A stretch of 64,000 nucleotides of DNA from Paracyclopina nana (GCA_019096065.1 JAGUCH010000006.1:2190001-2254000); one strand, 5' to 3'. Positions 13,264-25,538 are shown, counted from the stretch's first letter. The notes: a model not told the origin generated them from the letters alone. A program made the numbers and translations.

Positions 13264-14319
13264 GCTTTTTGCAGCTCCACTCTGTGTGAGTTCAAAACAA
13301 ACAAGTTCATCTAGTGTGGGTTCAATAAAAAGAGCCAGTTTTTTGACAAATAAGCCATTTCTTGCAATGAATTGAGGAAAAAGTATTTTCTGGTAATCAT
13401 GATGGCCATGCTATAGTTGTTGTACTGGCATGGCAAAAGCTAAGAAAATTGGAAAAAGCCAGCCCAAAAGTAGTGAATTGTCCCTAATTTTTAGAAATAG
13501 TCCTCAAAAACTTGATAATTAATATCTTTGAATCTAGGGCTTTGAAAATAGGTATATTTAGCATAGGAAATCTTTTAAACTACAAGTAGTTTAGAGAACC
13601 AAAGAGAACCAAAAGATACTGCACCTCTATTCAGAGAACCAGCCAATTTTAATTGCGAGTCCACCTAGACAAGGCAGTTCTCAGCCCTCCATGGTTTCAA
13701 CTAAAATCCGCTAGCAGAAATATGGTACTTCTAGTTTCGCCCTATTGACTGATTTGACTCAGTCGCTGATTTGCTCAACTTACATTTGGTTGAAATACAC
13801 GCAACCTCTGATATTCTTGTGCTGGGAGGACTCCTTAAAAAAGCCGAAAGTAGGTGACTTTACTTAAATATTTGACTATATTTATAGCGTTATTTCATTT
13901 AACAGAAAATATATGGGCTTTTATGCTTATTCTCCCAGTGAAAATGAAAATAAGCAAATAAGCGGAGATATCATCAGAATTTTTGAAGTATTTTTTTAAG
14001 GGTTGTTATGCGTTTCCGGCCACAGTTGATAACTCTTAACTCTTTGGGAAGTCAGTTTTGTTCAAAATCGGATCGAAATGTCCTGTGCTGATCATATTCC
14101 GTAACTTATGAATATTAAATCATTTCAAACCAAATTGCACTTTATTTGTATCGACACTACTATTTAAAGTTCATTATTTGGCAATGAACACTTGAAGTAA
14201 TCTCATATAGTGTCGACACTTGAATACCCAAAGAGAAAAGTTAAGACCTCGAAAATATTGGCAACATATGAGTTGAGTAGTTTGAAAAGCATATTTTAAG
14301 TGCAGTTTCGCAATTTTTG

Positions 14320-15075
14320 ATGGCTATCCGCAGAAACCTGCGAAATTCTTTGCTTCGAAGAGCATTAGACAAAATCCCAGGCCGAAGCATTCTTGGAATA
14401 TACCGATTTTTGCCATTGTTTTTCTTCGTGGGGGCTGGTTTGGAATTTACCATGATCAATTGGACGGTAGGAGAAACAAATTTTTGCAAGCTAGTACTGA
14501 TTTTACTTATTGCAAGTTTTACTATAATTTTAATTTGGCGGCACATTTCCTCATTGGCCTTAATTACTTATCAGCTCCAATTGATTCATAAATAGACAAG
14601 AAAATGTTCTTTTAAGGTGTAGACTATCATATAATATCCTTATGCTGTCATTTGTATGAATAAACACGTGATTCAAGGAATAGCGTACAAGTACCTAATA
14701 ACATCTTCTTGCTTTATTGATGTAAAAAATACCAATTACCAAACCTTATGATCTCCAACAAAAATCTAGATAAAAATTTAATTTTGCATTTAAGCTTGGA
14801 ACATGTGGAAGCCTTTTTTGTCATCAATGGCTTGTACTGATCAAAATCATGTGAATTAATTTTTGAACTTCTTTTCAATGTTGTTTAGAATATGAAAAAT
14901 GCTTACCATGCTGAAAATGTCAGTCAAGCTTGCTTTTCAAATTAGAGTTCATTTTATGAAGAATATGCAGGATATTGAATTGTCTGCATCCTCCTGCAAC
15001 TTTGGTGACTGCATCCGCACTTACAAGAAGAAGAGGGCTCAAGAGATTGTCGATGCTGAAGTGGCAAAAGCTTAA
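14320..15075 (+). CDS. UQCC5/SMIM4-like mitochondrial complex III assembly microprotein (sloth1-like)
   Basis: Small single-pass inner-membrane protein needed for early assembly of respiratory complex III (cytochrome b stage). The first exon starts at ATG 14320 and encodes a basic N-terminus, IPGRSILGIYRFLPLFFF, and then GLEFTMINWTVGETNF (residues 41-56 approximately), which is the SMIM4 signature. A charged C-terminal tail typical of the family, with TYKKKRAQE, is encoded about 500 nt downstream and ends at TAA 15073-15075. An intron must join them, but I found no canonical GT-AG pair that keeps both conserved parts. GT at 14467 would remove VGETNF; a GC donor at 14486 is possible. The unspliced frame runs to a stop at 14593 with a hydrophobic tail. 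Family assignment is strong; the junction is unresolved. The stop lies 14 nt before the next start codon. Confidence 0.75.
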
Positions 15076-15089
15076 GACAATATAAAATA

Positions 15090-15281
15090 ATGCCTGCAGG
15101 ACTCTCGTGGTCAAAATATTTGACATTTTCCGCCTTGGCCATGTTGTCAATGTTTTTGGGCTCTCAAACGGTGCATGCCATATTTCGCCCTTTAGACGAC
15201 TTAGCTGACTGTGTGGCCAAGCTGAGGGCTGACAAAATGGCAAGCCAACTCAAGGATGGGGAGAAAAAGGAAAAGTCTTAA
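15090..15281 (+). CDS. UQCC6/BRAWNIN-like complex III assembly microprotein (sloth2-like)
   Basis: A 63-residue single-exon protein. The N-terminus MPAG, the following Y-L, a hydrophobic segment at about residues 10-27, and TVHAIFRP after it match C12orf73/BRAWNIN (MPAG...VH..YRP). The family sits in the mitochondrial inner membrane and is required for complex III assembly together with SMIM4. The C-terminus is short and lysine-rich (ends DGEKKEKS), somewhat shorter than the 71-residue human protein. The start codon lies only 14 nt after the stop of the SMIM4-like frame on the same strand, so both are probably read from one mRNA, as reported for Drosophila sloth1/sloth2. A poly(A) signal candidate AATAAA is at 15540. 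Confidence 0.8.
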   Translation: MPAGLSWSKYLTFSALAMLSMFLGSQTVHAIFRPLDDLADCVAKLRADKMASQLKDGEKKEKS

Positions 15282-15509
15282 TGTTGTAGTAGTAGTAGCC
15301 AGTGAAACTTATTCATTCAGAATATAATATTGCAGCAGGAAGGTAGCACATCAAAGAAGTCTTTGTTGATATCATTACCTCAACAAAAAGAGAGTGCGTG
15401 CGGCTTGTAAAACAAGAGGCTGTCCTAATACAAAAATGTGCCACACGAATGCATATTCAGTCTTTTACTCTTGCTGCATTCCCCTCATTCCATGTGAATT
15501 ATATCTATT

Positions 15510-15695
15510 TATATATGTAAACAATTTATATAACAAGCTAATAAAATAGCTGAGCAAATTTTGTAAAGTAAAAATCGAGTGGCAACTTTGCGGGCTAGAG
15601 CTTGCGAGAGCCAAGTAATGCTACGAGATTTTTACTTTGTAAAATGAGCTCAGACATTTTGTAAGCCTGTTTTATAATTTGTTTACATATATATA
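15510..15695. repeat. Fold-back repeat
   Basis: The outer arms TATATGTAAACAATTTATA (left) and TATAATTTGTTTACATATA (right) are inverted copies. Inner arms with TTTGTAAAGTAAAAATC and its inverted copy near 15628-15645 extend the hairpin. It begins in the 3'UTR of the UQCC6-like gene, close to its candidate poly(A) signal at 15540. Confidence 0.65.
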
Positions 15696-15700
15696 CGATT

Positions 15701-16280
15701 TTATATGATGGAAAGTAATTTTCAAATGTTAATGAAGTTACCAGACCAGGCAATCTTGACTTAGCATTTGATCCATTACTTTGAGGGCTTGGGTTGAGAT
15801 GCCCTCAGTAGTGCAAGAGTAGCCGAAAGTGTTAATGAATCACTTAAAAAGTGTGCATTTTGAATTTGGCACTTTTTGAAGCTAAAAGATGTGTTAGATC
15901 AAGTTTTGTCTGGCATCTCTGAGAGAGACTATACTCCTCTGCTAAGCTTGGCTCAGCTTAGAAGAAGAATAAAAAGGAATTCTAACAACAATTTTTTCTA
16001 TCTGTAGTGGTAGCTCAGTCAGTAGAGTGTCGGACTCCTTATCTAGATGATCAGGGTTCGATCCCCATGCAAGGCATTTTTTCTCCTTTTTTCTGCAATG
16101 GGATTTACTTGTTGGACAATATCTGGTCAAACAGAGGAGCAACACACCTTATAAAATACTTTATAATGTGTGTCACTTGATAAAGTAAAACGTCTGAGCC
16201 TTTATATATGTGTAGTTATATGAACTGAGATGAATTGGTAAACTGAATTATACATGCGAAAATTACTTTCCATCATATAA
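15701..16280. mobile_element. Possible 580-bp element with 23-bp terminal inverted repeats around a tRNA-like sequence
   Basis: TTATATGATGGAAAGTAATT and the next three bases at 15701-15723 are repeated in perfect inverted orientation at 16258-16280. Between them lies a tRNA-like unit (16004-16077). This looks like a non-autonomous transposon that carries, or was invaded by, a tRNA-derived repeat. No transposase is present, and no other full copy was seen in the window. Confidence 0.5.
16004..16077 (+). repeat. tRNA-derived repeat (SINE-like), not a functional tRNA
   Basis: Box A (TAGCTCAGTCAGTAGAG) and box B (GGGTTCGATCCCC) of a pol III promoter are well preserved and correctly spaced. The acceptor arms do not pair and the anticodon stem is disrupted, so it cannot be a working tRNA. 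A T-rich stretch follows, as in the copy at 25539. Confidence 0.7.
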
Positions 16281-17801
16281 ATGATAAAGATGAGCTATGC
16301 AAGGATCATTTCATTCGCTACTACCACAGGAATGTTGCGTTTGTGTATATCTTTGCCTCCTCCACTGACTGACAAAGTTTCATAATTGAAACTGCCTTGC
16401 TAATTCTCGCTGAATCGCCCAAGTAGCCTTATGCTAAGGAAGAGACTCGGTTATGCTTGAAGCGTATTGTCTTTTCAGCCATACTTTCCAGCCGTTGTTG
16501 GTCAGCATAAATCCATTAAATAGCTGCGAGCAACAAGGAAGCGCAGCTCGGCTTTCCCTTGCCCCCTAAAAACCCAGCTATTTATATTCTAATACCTTTT
16601 AGGCATACGATTGTAATGAAGGAGAGCTATTCTTTTCTTCTGAATGAATGAACAATTTCCTTAGAATTTATTCAAGTAAGGCCTTTTGTGTCATTTTTGC
16701 CAACTCACCTTCTTGTCCGATCTTGATACTGCTGATGATGAATGATGTGGAGATATTGTATTAGAGTCCAGTTGCTGGCACCTGGTGGGAAAGCTAGCCG
16801 CAAAAGTCCCACAAATACGAAATCTTGGCAGGATTTGAATTTTCACAGCGAGGCCATGAAAATAAAGGCCGCAAGGGGCCTAGCCATTTTTCTTTGTATT
16901 TGCCTAAGACGGCCATCTCATCGATTTGCTACCACCGTGAAGTGGGTCCTAAAAGCCTAAGCTAGACAAGGTTTAATGGGGCTTTTATAAAAGGTGACAA
17001 AAATGAGAGCTTTTCTTCTTTGCGGGTCCAAAAAAGGTATATTTCACTCTACTCTGCGCAATATTTTGACAAACAGCTAGCTTTCAATCCGTCAAACAAC
17101 GCCAAAAAGGGACAATTTTTCTTTTATTAATGTCAAAGCGATGCCATGTCACCAATGGAGTCAAAAAAGCGTATACCAAGATTACATTTTTGATGCTTCA
17201 TGTGGCTGAGGGAGAATGCTGCATGAGTAATTCAAAGGCATTTGTCGATATAAAAAAAGATATGAAAGGAAACCTATATATCTGAGAAGAGAGTAATTTT
17301 TCCTCTGTTAAAAATGAGGAATGTGGCTGATGTCATTGGATCATTTATAACACACAGACTTGAAAGGGTAAATAAATTGAACTGCTCAATTTCGAGGGCC
17401 AATTATCGGACCTTTTAACCGCTTTTGTACCCGATGCTTTCTTCAGCTGAAAACATTTAAAAGGTTTGATTAAAAAAATGCAAGTTCGATTTTAAAACAG
17501 CCTCCAGACATGAAAAAAGAAAGCCAAGTAGGTACTAGCGTATTCACTCAATTTATGTACTTTTATGCTATATTTTTTATATTGACTGACGTGCGTTTAC
17601 CGATGTAGGCTAATTAAGATTTATGACCGTAAATTGAGAATTCTTGATCAAATCTATTTGCTCCACCATTGCTCACATATGATTAAGGGCTAATGATGTA
17701 TTACGAATGTATTTCCTATTATACAGCAAATATTGAGCCATTAGAAATAACTCTAGACAGCAAAATATTGGAAAAACTTAAAAATAGCAAAATCTAACGA
17801 T

Positions 17802-17972
17802 GGGGCGTTCTCATATCGCATTTTAGTTAAACCAAAACTGATACTGGTTAGACCAAACTGACCTTTGTCCGGACAAAAGTCAGTATTCTTGTAGCGTTTA
17901 GTTTAACCAGAATCAGCGTGGTTTAACTAAAATCAGTTTTGGTTAAACTAAACTGCGATATGAGAACGCCCT
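17802..17972. mobile_element. MITE with GGGCGTTCTCATATCGCA termini
   Basis: About 40 bp of inverted repeat at each end (GGGCGTTCTCATATCGCA, then TTTAGTTaAACCAAAACTGA) surround a core of further GGTTTAAC-type palindromes. The flanks read CGATG on the left and TGATG on the right, so a GATG-type target duplication is possible but not certain. It has no coding capacity. Confidence 0.8.
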
Positions 17973-18777
17973 GATGACATGAGGAAATGCTAGTTGTCTT
18001 AAATGCACATTGAAATATTCTATTGGTACATAGTACATGTAATTGAATGCTCCTAAGTTTGCTCAAGCTCGGAGCAAACAAACTTTCTTGATTCTAATTT
18101 ATTTCAAAAAGCCAATTTAGTTACAAGCTATATTTTCCAACCTAAGCTAATAAGCTGATAAGCCATAGATTACAAATGCTAGCCTAGTTCATCATCTCAA
18201 TTATGCATTGAAGCCAATTTGGGGCCACTTTAGGTGCATCTGGAATCAAGTTAATTGCTGGCAACGAATACTTTTATGCATTTTTACCATATGTGTTTAT
18301 CCTGGTCTGTGCTAGGCATTTCATAAAAATAAAAAAGCCACAATATGGATCTGAATAATTTACGTGCTACTCTGTATTTCAAATACCATTCTAAATATTC
18401 ATGCAGACGACCAAAACGTGGCGAGGGTTCAACTTATAAATGGCAATTCAAATCAATAGTGAACGGAGCATTTCAAAAGTTTAGTCAAATCAATAAAATG
18501 GAAGATTAAAGTTGCACTTACATATACGAGCATCATTTGGCCTCTATTGAGTTCTCTAAAATGTAGTAAGGCTAAGCGCGCGCGCGCTGCCTACTGCTTC
18601 TATATTCTCTGGTTGTCAGTCTGTCAATGCTCCCCTTATACAGTGACAGTCAGTCCCAACTCGAGGAGCAACAAACAACACAACGCCTAAGATAAACTTA
18701 CCAAGCTCCTCCACATATGAATTTTATTTGAGGTAAGACCGATACAATTCTACTACGCTCTGCTATATTGTAACAAT

Positions 18778-18945
18778 GGCTTTGTCTTTCGCAAGTTTTT
18801 TACAGTCACACTATTTGATTCGCTCATAGCATAAAAAGTATTTATAAAGCCATTGAGAGTATTTAAATAGCTGCTTTCTAAATACGCTTTATGCTATGAG
18901 CTATTTAAATAGCGTGACTATGCAAATAGTGCGAAAGACTAAGCC
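18778..18945. mobile_element. Palindromic MITE, family A copy 2
   Basis: Same length (168 bp) and same termini (GGCTTWGTCTTTCGCA) as the element at 7856-8023. The right arm is almost unchanged, while the left arm has diverged: TTTGATTCGCTC stands where the first copy has TTTAAATAGCTC. Confidence 0.8.
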
Positions 18946-21900
18946 CAAGTCTTCCAATCCTATTTTACCGAAATAAAAGATTGACGTTAAGAGTGCAAAA
19001 TCGAGCCAATTGACAGTATTTTTATAATTGCTTTCTTATGGGTTTACTCTTGAATCTAAGGAGTTCGAGTTGCTCGATAGAAAGACATATCCAATCTATA
19101 TTTATAGAAATCCTCTAGCGACGCCAGAAATTATATGAGAAATGCAAGAGTAACTCAAGTTTCCTGCAGGAGATTGAAGCAATGTCGTTTTTTTCTCAAA
19201 TAGCATTTAACCGTCATGTACCAAATAGATTTTGCAGCAGCTATGCAATTATTCGAAAAAAAGCTTCAATTGGTTTGTCAACGTTAACAATCAATCTGAA
19301 CAATTGAGTGAAATGTTGCGGCAGAAAAATATGCCCCTCAAAACTGAGTGACATTTTACTCGGCCAATTGAGGCCGTATTTGCTGTCAAATCCTCATGAA
19401 ATGAGGCTCTACTTCGCGTCGGTTGCATCTCCATTTTAACTTCCCCTACATTCTATAAATCCTTTTTTATTCACGATACATACTTCGAGAGTATCTGTCA
19501 GAAGCTGATTTGATTCGAATTCAAGACGCTGTATTCGCATTGTGGTACATCGACTCATAGTACACCTTTGAAAGTAGGAAGTGCTATTAGCAACGCAACT
19601 ATCCAAGTGTAATGTTTTCGCGTAAAAACTTTGGTTTAGCATACAAAGCACCATGCAAGCATGTGGTTACACTAAGAAAAAGTTGAGGCTGAAACCATGG
19701 CGCCATTCACGAGCAGACAGCGCTCGGTTGTAGCAGTTGCTAGAAAAGAATTGCAAAAGGAAATCAGAGCAGGCTAGAAGAACGTTTCATAAGAATGAAT
19801 GCCACGTGTATATGTCATTCCTCGGCTTTCGATTGTTACAACAAACGAGTTGAACCCAAACACTCATCGTGCGGCACCTAATGAAAACAAAACAGAGGAT
19901 ATTCCACTAATTGGTGTCTGCTTGAGTTTGCTTTCCTTTTTACCATTTACATGCCAGCTCCAAATGATGTTTCCGTTTTAGAAGGCCCCTTCTCCAATAT
20001 TTTCAGTCATTTGTTTCTAGCCCAATCATGCAAGGTAAGAGCGTACGTATACCAAGCTGTTTTCTCCAGCTTTTTACCTGCAGAAAAGCAGTTCTTGCCG
20101 GTGACTAAAGCAGTCCAACAAATCCACGAACTGCAATAAAGGCATTGTTTTTCCCTTCTTGGCCACACCAGCTGCTCTTCTAGAATCAATGAATGGTAGT
20201 TGATCATATTCCACTGGGACTGGAGATTATCAAATTCGATACGTACAAAGTGGATAGGGCAGCCCATCACTATGATATTAATGCCATATCGCATACAAAA
20301 ACTGGGCAAAGCAGTAGGCAATAGGATATGCTTTTCTACTTTCATAGGTCATATAAACCAGATAATTTTTCACTATACTCATGTTGCAAACGAATTATTC
20401 TCGTAACATATGCAGTACAAATTAAAGATTTCAACCTTGGCCCGATCCTTAGCTGGGCTTTTTCGTTTTGGAGAATTTAAGTTACTCTTTGTAGCTTTTC
20501 TCTTGGGCTGCGTTTGAGGACTTGCTGCTTCAATAAATAATTCAAAAAATCAGTGTTTTCAATTGAGCCTTACTTAACGAGGAATTGACTGAGAAATAAA
20601 AAAGCTTGAAAACGAAAGGCATTTTTTGTGAAAGCACTCAATGAAAAATGAAACATAGATAAAGCAGAAAGCAAACCGATATGATATGATGCGACAAGAA
20701 AGCACGTTGCTTCCTAGATACTCTCATATTCCTAGTTTCACTCCAAGGAGTCTCTGGTTTCTGTTTGGTTACGCGTCCGTTGTGCTTACGTACGTTATGG
20801 GTAAACGATCTAACTGACAGCAATAATTCCCATCAAAGGCGGCACACTTTGTATTCAAGCTCAGTCACACAAAACACAAACAGGAAATCGCAGCTAAAAA
20901 CCTATTTTGGCAAATCAGAATGGGTTCTACTAAACGCTCTAATACAAAGAGGGGCGGAACTTTTTTGCGAAATCCATTGAAGCTTTTTCATTTAGCAACC
21001 TTGACTTAATAGGTGTGAGTCGCAGTGAGTGCATTTGCGCTCGCAAGCAAACCCGTTTATATAGAACCAGTCAAACGTCTGTAGCAGAAAAAGACTGATT
21101 TGTAAATCCTCTATCTCATTTTCTAAAAAGAGAAAAGGATTTCTTGATGTACACTTCTTTTCTTAAAAATTATTTCTGGCTCTTTTGGCATTTTTTGACA
21201 AACATTCTAATGTCCTGTTCATGTACGCCCCAAACTCCTTATGAAAATGCACGAAAACACCTCAAGGAAAGGAGAAAAATTGTCTTATGACAAGCGCCAG
21301 CTGATGCTAAAAAAATCAGAACGACTTTAAGCCAACTTGACAGTAAACAAATCTAATTTTGGCTATTAAGCACTCCACATTTTAGCCATTTTGAGCATAA
21401 TCAATAGTTAAATTTCAACTCTTATCAAAGAAACGTTAAGAAAGCTAGTTTGTTTTGAAAAAAGCGGAAAACCGTGAGACAAAATAGCAAAAATGGCCAT
21501 TCAAAACGCTGCTCGGCCCCAAGCTGAACTCGTAGAGTAGCAGTCAGCAACAGATTCACTTTTCCTTAAGACAATTTTTTCCATACCTTAAGGCATTCTT
21601 AATACATGAACAGGGCATAAGAGGCCTTCTTGGTTTCATGCTAGAAACTCAGCCACATTTAAACATAACTTCGGACCAAAGTTGCCTCAAAAAAATCGGC
21701 TCGTCTCAAAAAAGCACTAACATTCACAATGCGCGTGCACGTAATCTTCAGCTGTTACGAGAGTCGGCACCACTCTTTATATTAGAGTTTTTAGTTCAAC
21801 TCGTTGCTTTAAGTATAGCAGTGTCAGAGCTAGTTACCATAAGTTGGTCAGATTTGGCTCCAAGAGGTACACCAGCTGTCTTCTTTCCCGGTGCAAATTA

Positions 21901-23361
21901 TATTGGATGCTTACCAAAAGCACACATCCAATGTATCATTAATATTCAGCATCCTCTTGTAAGACTTTTGCGTTATTTCAAGTATGCTTGACTTGGGTAA
22001 AAAGACCGACCTTAACCTTGCCCAGAATTGCGAGTGGAACTTCATAGCAGAGTATCTTCATCTTGACCATCGCAAAAAACTTGCCTTGAGAAAAAGGCTG
22101 CAAACAACATACTCGAGTGGCATTGGAAATTTCAGTATCCAAAGATGGCCAGGGCAAAATATGCAAAGAGCAACAATTTAGCCTGTGAAGTTAGCGCGGA
22201 GGTTGACCCTGAAAGTTGGAACGGTGAGCGCGCGAAAACTTTCGAGTTACCTTCTCAAAACATCAAAGAGTCAAACTGAATTGGCTAACTTGATTTGTAA
22301 TTTGTATGCTGGCCTTATTTCGGTTTATCTCTCGCAAATAGCATGTGTGTCGTTACGACGACAATAGGATCAGCAAACGAAAAGGGGAGAATCATTGCGC
22401 AGGAAAAGTTGCTTTCTCATTTGAAGTGAAATGGTACAATTCATTTCAGCAAAATGCACAACTGTACGAAAACGATCTACCTTCGTCACTTGATTTCAAC
22501 CGTTTCCTTCAAAATTGCACTTTGCGGAGTTATTGATAAGATCACATATAGAATCTGATTCCAATACTCGTTGCCATTCCATTTCTTATCAAATTAACAA
22601 TTCTCATCAATGAGGGTGCTCGCGGAGCCTTGCATTCCATGAAATATGGCTGCAAACCAATAGCATGAAACGTGAAAATGAATGAATGAATCTTTAACAA
22701 CCTTTTTAAAAGTTACTTAAGCTCGCATGAAAACTTGGGCCAAAAATGCAATCAATTATGCGGAATTTGTTTCCTAGCTGCAACAAAGGGAGCTTTTCTG
22801 CATTGAAAAGTTTTTTAATAGCTTTCAAAAATAGTTACTTCATTAACAAGTGTAGCTGCAAGATACAACGTAACTCAAATATTGAACTAGTAAAGCCCGT
22901 AAACGATGAAAGTAGGCTGAGAACCATTTTCATTTTTCCCTGGCTTCTATGCTTAAATGATCTTTCGATCTCAATTATGATAGCTCTGTCACATGGACAG
23001 TATAAGTTAGCTTAGAAAAATTCTATTGACAAGTTCTACGTATCACCTAAAAGTGACAGCACTCACAATTGTCCCAATTGCAATTGTCTGAGGTCGATAG
23101 GCCATCGCAAAATCCATTCCCCCCGAAATGCTAGCTAGTAGTTCTTGCAAGTCAGTTCAATTTCTGATTGAGGTAAAGTTGCTCACTTCGTTCCAAGAAA
23201 GCCAATTTTACCGATTTTCTTGACTTTCCAGACAGACATGTAATTGCAACTTGTGCCATATTAGTATTTCGTAAAATGAGCCCTTTTTCAATATTATGCA
23301 TTATTTGCTATGAAATTGGGAATAGACTGACCGATTTTTTTTTGCATGTATATGGAACTAA

Positions 23362-23584
23362 GGCCCTGTTCACCTGGTCAGTTATTGGCAATATTACGGC
23401 CAAATATTACTAAAAATTGGCCAACTTACGCTTTTTGACACTATTTTTCCATTTTTGTTTAGCCACAATCGGCCTTATTAGGCAATTCATGATAAGGCCA
23501 TTTATTTTTTAACCTTGTTTAGCTGTTGTTTTGGGTTATAACTTTTGCATAATAACGGTCATTATAAGCAGGTGAACAGGCCCT
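23362..23584. mobile_element. MITE with GTTCACCTG termini, family B
   Basis: The element begins GGCCCTGTTCACCTG and ends CAGGTGAACAGGCCC, flanked by TAA on both sides. The interior has weaker inverted pairs (GGCCTTAT / ATAAGGCC). Related termini occur at 57004-57320 and possibly at 43352-43577. Confidence 0.7.
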
Positions 23585-24760
23585 AAATGAATACAATTAT
23601 TGTTGCACTAGCAGTCGTTCAATAATAGGACAAGACATTATCAGCCTTAGCCTTTTCTTGCACCAAAGATTCATTACTTTTACTAGCGCAATTTTAGCAG
23701 TCATTCATCAGAACATAATGTTGGTAAACAGCATGCTGTCCTTTTCTCCATTGCGGGCCCCGTATACATGTAATATGGTTGGACAAGATTGCTTACTGAG
23801 AGAGGGAATTCTGTCATGAACTTATTGACAAATCAGTAACTCAGTCTTTGTAATTTTATTAGCACTGTTAAGAGGGAAGAGTAATCATAAGGCCCGCAGC
23901 AATCAAATAAGGCATTTGATTACTTTCCGATACAGGTATGCCAGAAATGTATTGCCCAATGATGGATAGGTGCTTACGTCTATAGAGCTTCCATATCCCG
24001 ACAAAATCGTATCGAATCCTATTAATTAGAGAGGCTCATTAGTAGCGGTTCGGCTTGGCATACTGATTGAGATGACCGAAAATACACCAATTTTTTTAAA
24101 GATAGTATCTCACGTCTGAAAATAAATCATTGAGCTAAATAGCTGCGGAAGTTCCAATTGAAAAAATCAGTCAGCCAATTGATATAGGCCGGTATGTAAA
24201 GCCTAATTGAATACAAGTACTCATTTTTGAGAATGTCTTCAGTTGCAGCACCAAACATGCCATGAATTCTTGATTAGTTTCTTTACCCAACGTTCCAAGC
24301 TGAAATGACTGTTCCTAATTCGTTTTGGAATGTCAGCTATCTCTACGAGTCGTATATGAGAGATGTGCCTAATTTATCAATTAATTGCTTACTTAAGCTG
24401 CAAAACGTAAGACTCAGTCATTTCGCCTCAGCTTTTGTGCTCAACGCTAGGAAATCGAGTTAGGGATTGAGCAAAGTATTTCCCCTATAAATTGGTATTC
24501 TTATTCAAAAAATGAACTTGTCAGGGTTAGCTAGCTATTTTAGTTTATCTTGACGGAAAATGTTCAATTTGAGTCACTAAACTTAAAAGTAAACTTTTTC
24601 GCCCAATCGCCAAAGAGCGCGAAAAAGCGGGAAATTCAAATTTGAACTCTTATTTAAACCAGTCATAATTAGTTTTGCGTCCGAATGCGGGGCATTTTCA
24701 TTGCATCAGACTCTAATTAATGGCTTATTAATTCAAACATGCATCTTTCATCTTAATCTA

Positions 24761-24814
24761 ATGCTCTCCGCGTGACCGTAACCATGAAAAGATTACGGTC
24801 ACGTGGAAAGCCAT
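24761..24814. repeat. Hairpin with CGTGACCGTAA arms
   Basis: The 19-base arm GCTCTCCGCGTGACCGTAA and its inverted partner TTACGGTCACGTGGAAAGC are separated by about 11 nt, with two mismatches. It is a strong stem-loop in non-coding DNA; no function is suggested. Confidence 0.7.
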
Positions 24815-25093
24815 GTTCAAGCACTTTGCAAGATGATCTAGAATGTAAGGTGAACTACCAGCTGAAATTAGCTTAACACGCGGTCTAACTATGCTGTGGA
24901 AGGGCGCACTTTGAAGATAATGAGCCGATGCAAGCTTAATGTAACAAAGGTAACGGACATTTTTGTCAACTTGGCGGTGGGTTCACTACATACGGCAGTG
25001 AAGCGAAAATCCTTGTATTTTGCTGAGATTTGGCGTGCGCTCGCATCTACCGTACAATAATGACCTTTTTTTCATCACATGTGAAGAAATAAT

Positions 25094-25225
25094 ATAGGAT
25101 TATACACCTCTAGGCTGGAGGATAACACGAATTATTTTTTAGTGTCAAGTGAACGAGTGATTGGCACGAGACACTAAAAAATAATGAGTGTTATCCGACA
25201 GCCTAGAGGTGTATAATCCTATTAC
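25094..25225. mobile_element. Short hairpin MITE
   Basis: Arms begin ATAGGATTATACACCTCTAG and continue through GGATAACAC and ATTATTTTTTAGTGTC on both sides in inverted orientation. Only about 25 bp separate the arms. It has no coding capacity. Confidence 0.8.
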
Positions 25226-25538
25226 TATTTGCTGCCCCCCAACATTTCATGCATTGGCTAAAATTGAATTTATGAAAGTTTCTTAGGCTTGATTTTTGCA
25301 AGATATGCCTTAAATTTTGCGGCTCGCTTTATTGCATATAGCGAGCGTGAGCTCATCAAAGCTGACCCAGCGGTCTAGCCTTCAACATGCGCCTGCACCT
25401 GTTGCCGTTGCGTCTTGCGACCATGCCGCGCCAGCCCGTTCGGCCTATAGTTCGGCCATGTTTCTTCAGCGCTCGCTAGTCGCCAGTTTACTGCTGTACT
25501 TATTTAACCCAGCTTCTGAGCAATCTTTATAATCAAAT

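Larger units (their letters stand above)
10881..14319. other. Spacer between Wnt5 and the UQCC5/UQCC6 pair
   Basis: The first part is the Wnt5 3'UTR, with AATAAA at 11018-11023 and a second signal near 11065. The rest holds a degenerate minisatellite (12081-12335), a hairpin MITE (about 13066-13263) and a short stem-loop with TCGACACTA arms (about 14150-14218). ORFs at 11805-12062 and on the minus strand at 12605-13001 have no recognisable domain or splice context. Confidence 0.6.

Noticed and set aside
16004..16077. tRNA gene
   Set aside because: A and B boxes are present but acceptor arms do not pair and the anticodon stem is broken; treated as a tRNA-derived repeat.
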